A stretch of 5,024 nt of DNA from Pseudomonadota bacterium (GTDB lineage: Bacteria; Pseudomonadota; Alphaproteobacteria; UBA8366; JADFVY01). Shown here one piece after another: positions 1 through 5,024 of this stretch. A program made the translations under genes and the position numbers. Position 1 is the stretch's first letter. Every line of letters starts with the position of its first letter. The stretch is from positions 1 to 5,024 of the forward strand of contig DAOVHN010000228.1 of assembly GCA_030671915.1 (NCBI GenBank). The letters are read 5' to 3'. The notes beneath the pieces were generated by a model that was given only the letters and a program-made list of their open reading frames with translations, was not told the DNA's origin and did no database searches.

Positions 1-387
1 GACCTGCTTACCAATACCGACCCGGACCGGGTTCCCGAGCTGATCGCGAAACAGCCGCCGCGCGCGCGGGCAGAAATCGCGGCGCTGGACCTTAAGCGGC
101 TGGACCTGTCGGGCATGGATGCCCGGTTCCTGCTGGTGCATGGCAATGACGACAGGGTGATTCCCGAGACCCAGAGCATTGCCTTTGCGGCCAGGGTGGC
201 GCAAGCGGAGCTGTATCTGCTGGATTCGATGCAGCATGTGGACCCCAAACCCGCCGGTTTCGGCGACAAGATGAGAATGCTGTCGATGATGTACGATTTC
301 CTGACGGAGCGCGACCGAGTGCGCCCGGTGGAATTCGCCGAACCCGGGGTGGACGAATTGGGAGCGAGGCCCTGCCGTGAGAAATAG
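1..387 (+). CDS. Alpha/beta hydrolase, C-terminal part (5' end outside window)
   Basis: The reading frame is open from the first base to the TAG at 385-387, so this is the last 128 residues of a longer protein. The visible part has the typical end of an alpha/beta hydrolase fold: a beta strand with FLLVHGNDDRVIP, where the Asp after HGN is the expected acid of the catalytic triad, then a helix, a strand (AELYLLD) and MQHVDPKP, whose His is the expected catalytic base. The nucleophile (usually Ser in GxSxG) lies upstream and cannot be seen. The substrate cannot be predicted from this end; a serine ester or acyl hydrolase role is inferred from the fold only. The last 25 or so residues are polar and probably a disordered tail. 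The next gene starts about 95-110 bp downstream on the same strand, and no clear terminator was seen between them. Confidence 0.75.
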   Translation, partial: DLLTNTDPDRVPELIAKQPPRARAEIAALDLKRLDLSGMDARFLLVHGNDDRVIPETQSIAFAARVAQAELYLLDSMQHVDPKPAGFGDKMRMLSMMYDFLTERDRVRPVEFAEPGVDELGARPCREK

Positions 388-465
388 GACAGAATCCTCG
401 TGCCCTCGAAAAGGTGATCCGAAATTTCCGGCGGTTCGGGTTATCATGGCGACGTCCGGCCCTGT

Positions 466-472
466 GAGGGAG
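466..472 (+). promoter_or_regulatory. Ribosome binding site deciding the DUF1194 start
   Basis: GAGGGAG is a strong Shine-Dalgarno match. It lies 8 nt before an in-frame ATT at 481 but 23 nt before the first conventional start codon, TTG 496. The spacing therefore favours the ATT. A tiny inverted repeat (CCCT 460-463 with AGGG 467-470, loop GTG) overlaps the site and could partly hide it, but a 4 bp stem is weak. Confidence 0.5.
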
Positions 473-495
473 ATAGAGGCATTCAGCGGTTCCGG

Positions 496-1293
496 TTGAT
501 TCTATTGAGTGTTCTGGTGTGGTCGCTGGCCGGGTCCGTGGCCGCGGCGCAGGACCTGCCCGTCGATCTGGAACTGGCGATGGGTATCGATGTTTCGGGC
601 AGCGTCGATGACGACGAGGCCATGCTACAGCGCCAGGGCTATGTCGCCGCCTTCCGCCACCCGGACGTCATCCGCGCCATCGAACAGGGCATCCTGGGTC
701 AAATCGCCGTCGCCTATTACGAATGGGCGGGTTACGGCCATATGCGCATCATTACAGACTGGAGGCTGATCGACGGGGCCGAAGCCGCGCACGCCTTCGC
801 CAATTTCCTTGAGCAGAACCCGCCCGAGACGGCCTATCGCACCGCCATTGCCTCGGCCATCGACTTCGCCGTGACATATTTCGACGTCAACGAATTCGAG
901 GGTACGCGGCGCGTCGTCGATATTTCCGGCGACGGCGCGAACAACTGGGGCGGGCCGGTGACGGCGGCGCGCGACCGCGCGGTGGCCCAAGGCGTTATCA
1001 TCAACGGCCTGCCCATCGTCAATAACCGGCCCGGCCCCTCCGGCCGGCCGCAGGTGGCCAATCTCGACCTCTATTACGAGAACTGCGTTATCGGCGGCCC
1101 CGGCGCCTTCATTGTGGTCGCCAACTCTTTTCCGGAATTCGCCGAGGCCGTACGCCGCAAGCTGATCATCGAGATCGCGGATGCGTTCCCGGACTCCCGG
1201 CCTGAACTCGTCCCCATACAGTTCACCCCGAACCGCATCGCCCCGCCCTGCGACGTGGGTGAAAGACGCTGGGAAGACGAGGACGATTTTTGA
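496..1293 (+). CDS. Secreted von Willebrand factor A-like protein, DUF1194 family
   Basis: The product is 265 aa from TTG 496, or 270 aa if translation starts at ATT 481. It begins with an export signal: hydrophobic ILLSVLVWSLAGSVAAAQ with a likely cut after AAA. The mature part is a von Willebrand A fold. The metal-binding (MIDAS) pattern is visible as DVSGS (D32, S34, S36 from TTG), a Thr in YRTAIASAIDFA (T116) and the acidic loop VDISGDGANN (D142/D146). NCVIGGPGAF followed by FAEAVRRKLIIEI near the C-terminus matches what I recall of DUF1194, a family common in alphaproteobacteria with no established function. It probably binds a divalent metal and a protein partner in the periplasm or outside the cell. 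C197 and C252 could form a disulfide, and the last residues are acidic. From TTG the signal peptide lacks the usual positive n-region; from ATT it gains MQRFR, which is the normal form. Confidence 0.85.
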   Translation: MILLSVLVWSLAGSVAAAQDLPVDLELAMGIDVSGSVDDDEAMLQRQGYVAAFRHPDVIRAIEQGILGQIAVAYYEWAGYGHMRIITDWRLIDGAEAAHAFANFLEQNPPETAYRTAIASAIDFAVTYFDVNEFEGTRRVVDISGDGANNWGGPVTAARDRAVAQGVIINGLPIVNNRPGPSGRPQVANLDLYYENCVIGGPGAFIVVANSFPEFAEAVRRKLIIEIADAFPDSRPELVPIQFTPNRIAPPCDVGERRWEDEDDF

Positions 1294-1412
1294 GGATGAA
1301 GCAGGGGCCTGCCTTGCCAAGCGTTGCGTGGCCGGAAAAGCTGATCCACGTCAATGCGCCGCACGCGCCGCTGCGGCAAGAAAGACAGCAATTGCTTCGA
1401 AAACGCCGGTTC

Positions 1413-1421
1413 AGAAAAGGA
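1413..1421 (+). promoter_or_regulatory. Ribosome binding site for the duplicated-domain protein
   Basis: AGAAAAGGA lies 7 nt before GTG 1429. It fixes that GTG as the start rather than an in-frame codon 75 bases upstream, which would put 25 polar residues in front of a clean signal peptide. Confidence 0.6.
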
Positions 1422-1428
1422 TACCCTG

Positions 1429-2121
1429 GTGAAAATTTTGCTTCTGTCATCGATCGCGCTTGTGGGGCTGGCGACAGCGGCCATGGCCGCGCCGCCCTTG
1501 GTCGCTCCGTCCTTGCCGGAAACGCCGCTCTCTCTTGCCGTTCCGGTCGCCCAGAGCACCCTGCCCAACAGCGGCAAGGTCAGCGAGACGGTTCATGCCG
1601 GCACTTACACCTATCTGCATGCGATGAAGGACGGCAAGGGGACGTGGCTGGCGATTCCCAAGCGCGACGTCCCGGTCGGCGCCGAAATCCGCTACGCGGA
1701 GGGCGCCCTCATGAAGGATTTCCACAGCAGCTCGCTGAAACGGACCTTCGAGGAGGTGCTGTTCCTCGGTAGCGTCGAGGTTGCGGGCGAGTCCGCGGCT
1801 GCGGTCGCCCCTGGCCATCCACCTGTTCCGACGACACTCCCCCCCGGCCATTCCCCGGTTCCGGCTGCCCCTGCCGGCCAGCCCGATCTGCCGAACGTCG
1901 GCGAGGTCAGCGAGGCGATTGACGCCGGCAAATATACCTATTTGCATGTGACGGATGACGGCAAGGGGACGTGGCTGGCGATTCCCCGCCGGGACATCCC
2001 GGTCGGCGCCCGTGTTCGCTACGCGGAGGGCGCCGTCATGAAGGATTTCCACAGCGGCTCGCTGGACCGAACTTTCGAGGAGGTGGTATTCCTCGGCGGC
2101 GTCCTGCTGGCGAAGGAGTGA
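1429..2121 (+). CDS. Exported protein with two tandem copies of a small NrfJ-like domain
   Basis: The product is 230 aa from GTG 1429. Residues 1-20 form a signal peptide (VKILLLSSIALVGLATAAMA) with a probable cut AMA|A. Two copies of one domain follow, residues 45-118 and 154-227, identical at 54 of 74 aligned positions by my count and without gaps. Each copy runs VSE..AG.YTYLH..DGKGTWLAIP.RD.PVGA..RYAEGA.MKDFHS.SL.RTFEEV.FLG. They are joined by a Pro/Ala-rich linker (119-153) that itself holds a doubled PGHxPVP motif. The pattern YTYL...GTWLA...PVG...M.FHS..L.RTF....F resembles single-domain periplasmic proteins labelled NrfJ-like, as I recall them; the name is not proof of a role in nitrite reduction, and no nrf gene is visible here. 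The domain has no Cys and no obvious catalytic triad, so a binding role is more likely than an enzyme. It lies 135 bp after the DUF1194 gene on the same strand, so co-transcription is possible. Confidence 0.75.
   Translation: MKILLLSSIALVGLATAAMAAPPLVAPSLPETPLSLAVPVAQSTLPNSGKVSETVHAGTYTYLHAMKDGKGTWLAIPKRDVPVGAEIRYAEGALMKDFHSSSLKRTFEEVLFLGSVEVAGESAAAVAPGHPPVPTTLPPGHSPVPAAPAGQPDLPNVGEVSEAIDAGKYTYLHVTDDGKGTWLAIPRRDIPVGARVRYAEGAVMKDFHSGSLDRTFEEVVFLGGVLLAKE
1561..1782 (+). repeat. Tandem domain repeat, copy 1
   Basis: This copy encodes residues 45-118 of the exported protein. It aligns without gaps to copy 2 at an exact offset of 327 bases. The DNA is identical over 30 bases (1630-1659 against 1957-1986), and 1690-1737 differs at only two positions from 2017-2064. 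Such DNA-level identity suggests a fairly recent duplication or repeated gene conversion. Confidence 0.85.
1888..2109 (+). repeat. Tandem domain repeat, copy 2
   Basis: This copy encodes residues 154-227 and ends 3 residues before the stop. Most differences from copy 1 are conservative (K/R, V/I, L/V). The clearest charge changes are K/E, H/D, K/D (twice) and E/R, which make this copy somewhat different in surface charge while the core is kept. Confidence 0.85.
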
Positions 2122-2200
2122 TCCTGCGGCGTGAGGGCACGCGGCGCATCGTCGGCGTCTACCGGCTGAATTCGATCGGCAACGGTCCCTGGTATGAGGC

Positions 2201-2764
2201 TCAAACCGGCAGCCGCGTCAGGTAGATATTGATTTCTTCGTTGTTCGTCGGCGCGTGCGACAGGGCGTATGAGGCGCCTTCAGGATCGAAATAGATATTG
2301 CGGCCGCATGTGGATGCGCGTTTCGAGACGATCTCCTGCCACAGGTCATCGCCCAGGATGGCCTGCGCCGAATCGACCTCATATTGCTCGAACAGCGCGC
2401 GCGTGGTGGCGCCGACCTCGACGATCCGGCCGTCTGGCGTGGCTCGGAAGACGGGATCCGGCTTGCGGTCCGGAAAATCCGCCACGGATTCGAACCGCCG
2501 CCCCTTGTAACGCGTGGCGACCGAGGCGTAGACGCCGACGCAGAGCGGGAAGGCGTAGGCCAGGAAAATCGAGAACAGCGCCAGCCCCGGATTCAGATCG
2601 AACTCCGCGGCCAGGGCGACAAAGGGATCCGCCGCGCCGCGAAACCATGGAACCAGAAGCTGCCCGTAAGCATTGATCAGCGTGCCGACGATCAAGGCAA
2701 CGATATAGGTCGACTGGTCGCGAAACTTCTCGCCGACAAGCCGCTGAAGATGTCGATAATCCAC
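2201..2764 (-). CDS. Membrane-anchored PAS-domain protein without output domain
   Basis: The product is 187 aa from GTG (2764-2762) to TGA (2203-2201). The frame stays open upstream to an ATG at 3010, but those 82 extra residues are low in pattern and run through the divergent promoter region. GAAGGGA lies 11 nt before the GTG, so I prefer the short form; an ATG at 2932 is the other option. Residues about 20-41 and 61-84 are hydrophobic and probably two transmembrane helices, joined by a loop of about 20 residues. Residues about 98-187 look like a PAS fold: PDPVFRATPDGRIVEVGATTRAL at its start and a final strand EINIYLTRL, as in PAS domains that precede kinase or cyclase modules. The protein stops there. 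It may sense a small ligand or redox state and act through a partner, but no partner is visible. It converges with the duplicated-domain gene, with 79 bp between the stops and no convincing terminator. Confidence 0.65.
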   Translation of the reverse strand: MDYRHLQRLVGEKFRDQSTYIVALIVGTLINAYGQLLVPWFRGAADPFVALAAEFDLNPGLALFSIFLAYAFPLCVGVYASVATRYKGRRFESVADFPDRKPDPVFRATPDGRIVEVGATTRALFEQYEVDSAQAILGDDLWQEIVSKRASTCGRNIYFDPEGASYALSHAPTNNEEINIYLTRLPV

Positions 2765-2978
2765 GATGCTGCCCGTCCCTTCGATTATTGCTGCCCGGCA
2801 ACCCTTCGCACCTGCTTCAGCACCGGCAACCGGTTCTTTGCATGGCCCGGCCGACGCTGCTCGATAACCTGGATGATACAGATTCCGCGCTGAAAATCCC
2901 GTACAGTTCACGAGAATGTCAGAGCGGGCCATAGCCCGGTCTGTCACAAGTAGCAAAGTGGCGTCGGCCCGCAACTGC
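2765..2978. other. Non-coding part of the divergent intergenic region
   Basis: No supported gene is seen here. The minus-strand frame is open, but its translation has no recognisable domain. A small hairpin, CGGGC 2925-2929 with GCCCG 2934-2938 and loop CATA, is present without a T-run, so it is not a typical terminator. The promoter of the minus-strand PAS gene should lie here; I could not find a pair of boxes with acceptable spacing. Confidence 0.5.
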
Positions 2979-3007
2979 TTGACATTACAGGCGCCTCCCC
3001 CTATATG
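2979..3007 (+). promoter_or_regulatory. Predicted sigma70-type promoter for the helicase gene
   Basis: TTGACA at 2979-2984 is a perfect -35 box, followed after exactly 17 nt by TATATG at 3002-3007, which matches four of six positions of TATAAT. Transcription would start near 3014. It points toward the RNA helicase gene and is the best promoter-like signal I saw in the window. Confidence 0.6.
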
Positions 3008-3013
3008 CACTGC

Positions 3014-3195
3014 AGAATTTCTCGCGATCGCGCTATGCGCCGCCCTTTAGTGGGTGGTTTCAGTCCCGAGACTTTATCCCATAAAACCTACCGTTGATCC
3101 GATTGCGCGGGGAAGACGGCGACGCGCCACGGATGCGGCCCCATGTCCTTTGCAGGGCAGGGGTGGGCCTTTGTCGCGCAGAGAGATATTTTGTT
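3014..3195 (+). other. Long 5' leader of the helicase mRNA (predicted)
   Basis: If the promoter at 2979-3007 is used, the mRNA carries about 180 nt before the TTG at 3196. Folding by eye gives several candidates: the self-complementary CGCGATCGCG at 3023-3032; GGTTT 3056-3060 with AAACC 3084-3088; GGCG 3118-3121 with CGCC 3125-3128; and a compound hairpin GGCCC 3137-3141 with GGGCC 3165-3169 enclosing CCT(TTGC)AGG. The last lies just before the ribosome binding region AGAGAGA (about 3180-3187). Long leaders are known for some cold-induced RNA helicase genes such as E. coli csdA/deaD; extending this to the present gene is inference. Confidence 0.4.
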
Positions 3196-4635
3196 TTGAC
3201 CGAAGTTACCTTTACCGATCTCGGCCTTTCCGGGCCGCTTCTCAAGGCCCTCGAGGTCGAGAAATACACCCACCCGACCCCGATCCAGGCGCAGGCGATT
3301 CCCTTGCTGCTGGAAGGGCGCGACCTGTTCGGGCTCGCACAGACCGGCACCGGCAAGACCGCTGCCTTCACCCTGCCGCTGCTGCAGCGGCTGAACAAGG
3401 ACCAGAAGCAGCCGGGCCGTAATGGCGTTCGTGCGCTGATCCTGGCGCCGACGCGCGAACTCGCGGTGCAGATCGGCGATTCAGTCCGCGCCTATTCGCA
3501 TTTCTGCTCAATTCGTCATACGGTGATTACCGGCGGCGTTCCCCAGCATCGGCAGGTCAAGGCGATGAGCCGCGGCGTCGATATCCTGGTCGCCACGCCG
3601 GGCCGCCTGCTGGACCTCGTCAACCAGCGCCATGTGGATCTGCATTGTGCGGAGACGTTCATCCTCGACGAGGGCGACCGCATGTTCGACATGGGCTTCA
3701 TCCGGGACATCCGCAAGATCGTGCAGATGTTGCCGCGTGAACGCCACACCATGCTGTTCTCGGCCACCATGCCGCGCGAGATCGAAAAGCTGGCGCGTGA
3801 GATTCTGGTCAACCCGGCGAAAATCGAGGTGACGCCGGAAGTGATCACCGTCGACCGCATCAAGCAGCATGTGTTCCATGTGCAGGGTTCGCGCAAGCGC
3901 GACCTGCTGCATGAGTTGATGGCCGACCCGTCGCTGTCGCGCGTGATCGTGTTTACGCGCACCAAGCACGGCGCCAACCGGCTGGCCGACCAGCTTGTGA
4001 AAAGCGGCGTCAATGCCGACGCGATCCACGGCAACAAGTCCCAGGGTGCGCGTCAGCGGGCGCTGAACGACTTCAAGGACAACCGCTCGCGGGTTCTGGT
4101 CGCCACCGATATCGCCTCGCGCGGGATCGATGTGGACGACGTCACCCATGTGATCAACTTCGACCTGCCGATGGAGGCCGAAAGCTATGTCCACCGCATC
4201 GGCCGCACCGCGCGCGCCGGGGCCGGCGGCATCGCAATCTCGTTCTGTGACCCGTCGGAGAAGAAATATCTTCGCGATATCGAGCGGTTGCTCAAACGCC
4301 CCATCGACACGGCGGTAAACCCGCTGGGCGCGGCCAATGACGGCGGCCAGGGCGAGCGCCGGGACCGTGACGAGAACCGCAACGAACAGCGCCGTAAACC
4401 GCATCGCGGTCAGCCGGCCGGCAAGAAGTTCAAGGCGCACAAGCCGAAGAACAACAAGGCCGGTGGCTGGGAGCCGAAGCGCGAGGAAGGCAATAAACAG
4501 CACAAACAGCAGCCAGAAGGCGCCAGGCAGGAACAGCGTGGCCAGGACGGCCCTAAACAGCATAAGCGCCCCACCAAACCCGGCGGCGGCAACAAGCCCT
4601 TCCGCCGCAGCCGCAACCGCCGCGACGCGGCGTAA
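3196..4635 (+). CDS. rhlE: DEAD-box ATP-dependent RNA helicase, RhlE type
   Basis: The product is 479 aa from TTG 3196. It uses ATP to unwind short RNA duplexes and remodel RNA-protein complexes in the cytoplasm, typically in ribosome assembly or mRNA decay. All motifs are in order: Q motif (F6 and PTPIQ 27-31), I AQTGTGKT 48-55, Ia PTRELA 85-90, Ib TPGR 134-137, II DEGD 158-161, III SAT 189-191, IV VIVFTRT 250-256, V ATDIASRGIDV 303-313, VI YVHRIGRTARAG 331-342. Motif II has Gly where DEAD has Ala. After about residue 375 comes a tail of roughly 100 residues rich in K, R, Q, N and G, probably disordered and RNA-binding, as in the RhlE group. TTG 3196 is chosen because TEVTFTDLGL is the usual start of these proteins and AGAGAGA precedes it; the frame is also open from TTG 3094 and ATG 3133, but that extension looks like translated leader. 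The gene has its own promoter and terminator. The symbol is given at subgroup level. Confidence 0.93.
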   Translation: MTEVTFTDLGLSGPLLKALEVEKYTHPTPIQAQAIPLLLEGRDLFGLAQTGTGKTAAFTLPLLQRLNKDQKQPGRNGVRALILAPTRELAVQIGDSVRAYSHFCSIRHTVITGGVPQHRQVKAMSRGVDILVATPGRLLDLVNQRHVDLHCAETFILDEGDRMFDMGFIRDIRKIVQMLPRERHTMLFSATMPREIEKLAREILVNPAKIEVTPEVITVDRIKQHVFHVQGSRKRDLLHELMADPSLSRVIVFTRTKHGANRLADQLVKSGVNADAIHGNKSQGARQRALNDFKDNRSRVLVATDIASRGIDVDDVTHVINFDLPMEAESYVHRIGRTARAGAGGIAISFCDPSEKKYLRDIERLLKRPIDTAVNPLGAANDGGQGERRDRDENRNEQRRKPHRGQPAGKKFKAHKPKNNKAGGWEPKREEGNKQHKQQPEGARQEQRGQDGPKQHKRPTKPGGGNKPFRRSRNRRDAA

Positions 4636-4661
4636 CCCGGCGCGGAAAAGCGAAAAGAACG

Positions 4662-4690
4662 ACGGCGGCCCCATCGCGGGCCGCCGTTTT
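4662..4690 (+). terminator. Rho-independent terminator, probably bidirectional
   Basis: A perfect 10 bp GC-rich stem (ACGGCGGCCC 4662-4671 with GGGCCGCCGT 4678-4687) has a 6 nt loop and is followed by TTTTCTGTTT. It begins 26 nt after the helicase stop. On the minus strand the same stem is followed by CGTTCTTTTCG, which has a weaker T-run, so it may also end the convergent NRDE gene, whose stop lies 8 nt before it on that strand. Confidence 0.85.
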
Positions 4691-4695
4691 CTGTT

Positions 4696-5024
4696 TCAGG
4701 CTTCCACCGCCTCATACCCCACATCCCCCGGCCGCCCGTTGGCGAACAGCCATTTGCCGCGCGGGTCTCCGGCTTCCGCGGAGGGCAGGGCGATCAGGGA
4801 GCTCGACAGGGTGCCGAAACCGGCGTCGGTGACGATGTTCATGGCGCCGAAATGGTCGTCGTCGGTGTCCCGGCTGGCCAGCAGCGCCTGCCATTCCTCC
4901 CAGTCGCCCTTCTCCGGGTCCGGTTCGGCGGCCTCGCGGAACAGGGGCAGGTAGCGGGCGATGCGGCTGCTGTCCGGGTCGTTCATGTCGTGGGCGGTGA
5001 GGATCGACAGGCCCTCGGGAATGC
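4696..5024 (-). CDS. NRDE/TANGO2-like protein, C-terminal part (5' end outside window)
   Basis: The minus-strand frame is open from the right edge to TGA at 4698-4696, giving 108 visible residues. An internal ATG at 4986 is not the real start, because coding pattern continues upstream (IPEGLSILTAHDMNDP). The run GLSILTAHDMNDP..S.RIARYLPLFREA, then DWEEWQALLASRDT, then AMNIVTDAGFGTLSSSLIALPS and a final WLFANGRPG matches what I recall of the C-terminal half of bacterial NRDE-family (TANGO2-like) proteins. The defining N-terminal Asn-Arg-Asp-Glu motif lies outside the window, so this rests on the C-terminal pattern. Bacterial members have no firmly known reaction; the animal homologue TANGO2 has been linked to haem and lipid handling. 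The gene converges with the helicase and probably shares its terminator. Confidence 0.65.
   Translation of the reverse strand, partial: IPEGLSILTAHDMNDPDSSRIARYLPLFREAAEPDPEKGDWEEWQALLASRDTDDDHFGAMNIVTDAGFGTLSSSLIALPSAEAGDPRGKWLFANGRPGDVGYEAVEA

Noticed and set aside
446..499. 17-codon open frame from ATG 446 whose stop TGA overlaps the TTG 496, as a possible leader peptide coupled to the DUF1194 gene
   Set aside because: It has no ribosome binding site and no regulatory codon run. The GAGGGAG inside it is better explained as the binding site for ATT 481. It remains a weak alternative.
625..1320. Minus-strand open frame of 231 codons opposite the DUF1194 gene
   Set aside because: It is a shadow of a well-supported gene, with no recognisable motif and no suitable ribosome binding site.
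1447..2052. Minus-strand open frame of 201 codons opposite the duplicated-domain gene
   Set aside because: It shows an internal repeat only because the sense strand does. The sense frame has a signal peptide, a ribosome binding site and conservative substitutions between copies.
2122..2225. Plus-strand translation downstream of the duplicated-domain gene (GVYRLNSIGNGPWYE), as a possible small gene or lost C-terminal extension
   Set aside because: It is in another frame from the gene before it, has no start with a ribosome binding site, and overlaps the end of the minus-strand gene. I do not recognise it.
2384..2893. Plus-strand open frame of 169 codons opposite the PAS protein gene
   Set aside because: It is Arg- and Asp-rich without any domain. 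The minus strand gives two clear membrane helices and a PAS pattern.
2925..2938. CGGGC-CATA-GCCCG hairpin as a terminator
   Set aside because: The stem is only 5 bp with no T-run on either side, and no gene end is near.
3023..3032. CGCGATCGCG perfect palindrome as an operator or attachment site
   Set aside because: It is a single copy in GC-rich DNA, short, and of a kind that is common by chance; no paired copy was seen nearby.
3508..4674. Long minus-strand open frame (388 codons) opposite the helicase gene
   Set aside because: It is antisense to a gene with every DEAD-box motif. Its translation has no domain pattern, and such frames arise from the GC-rich codon use of the real gene.

Overview
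The window looks like the chromosome of a GC-rich alphaproteobacterium, perhaps Rhodospirillales-like. This is inferred from the GC-rich third codon positions, the use of TTG and GTG starts, and the gene content (a DUF1194 protein, an NRDE/TANGO2-like protein and an RhlE-type helicase). No RNA gene, insertion sequence, CRISPR array, integrase or phage gene was recognised, so it reads as ordinary chromosome with some lineage-specific small genes.

Layout: (1) 1-387, + strand: the 3' end of an alpha/beta hydrolase gene. (2) 481/496-1293, +: a secreted von Willebrand A-type protein of the DUF1194 family, whose best translation start may be a non-canonical ATT. (3) 1429-2121, +: a small exported protein made of two nearly identical copies of one domain joined by a Pro-rich linker. 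(4) 2201-2764, - strand, convergent with the previous gene: a two-helix membrane protein ending in a PAS-like domain with no output module. (5) 2765-3195: a gene-free divergent region with a very good sigma70-type promoter pointing right and a leader of about 180 nt. (6) 3196-4635, +: a DEAD-box RNA helicase of the RhlE type, with DEGD in place of DEAD and a long basic tail. (7) 4662-4690: a strong hairpin terminator. (8) 4698 back to 4696 and out of the right edge, -: the C-terminal part of an NRDE/TANGO2-like protein.

The genes do not form one obvious pathway. The two exported proteins (DUF1194 and the duplicated-domain protein) lie in the same direction 135 bp apart and could be co-transcribed, but nothing in the sequence proves a shared job. 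The helicase appears to be its own transcription unit, with promoter, long leader and terminator all visible. I saw no clear evidence of a new multi-gene system. The points most worth checking are the ATT start, the tandem-duplicated exported domain, the DEGD motif, the helicase leader and the output-less PAS membrane protein.
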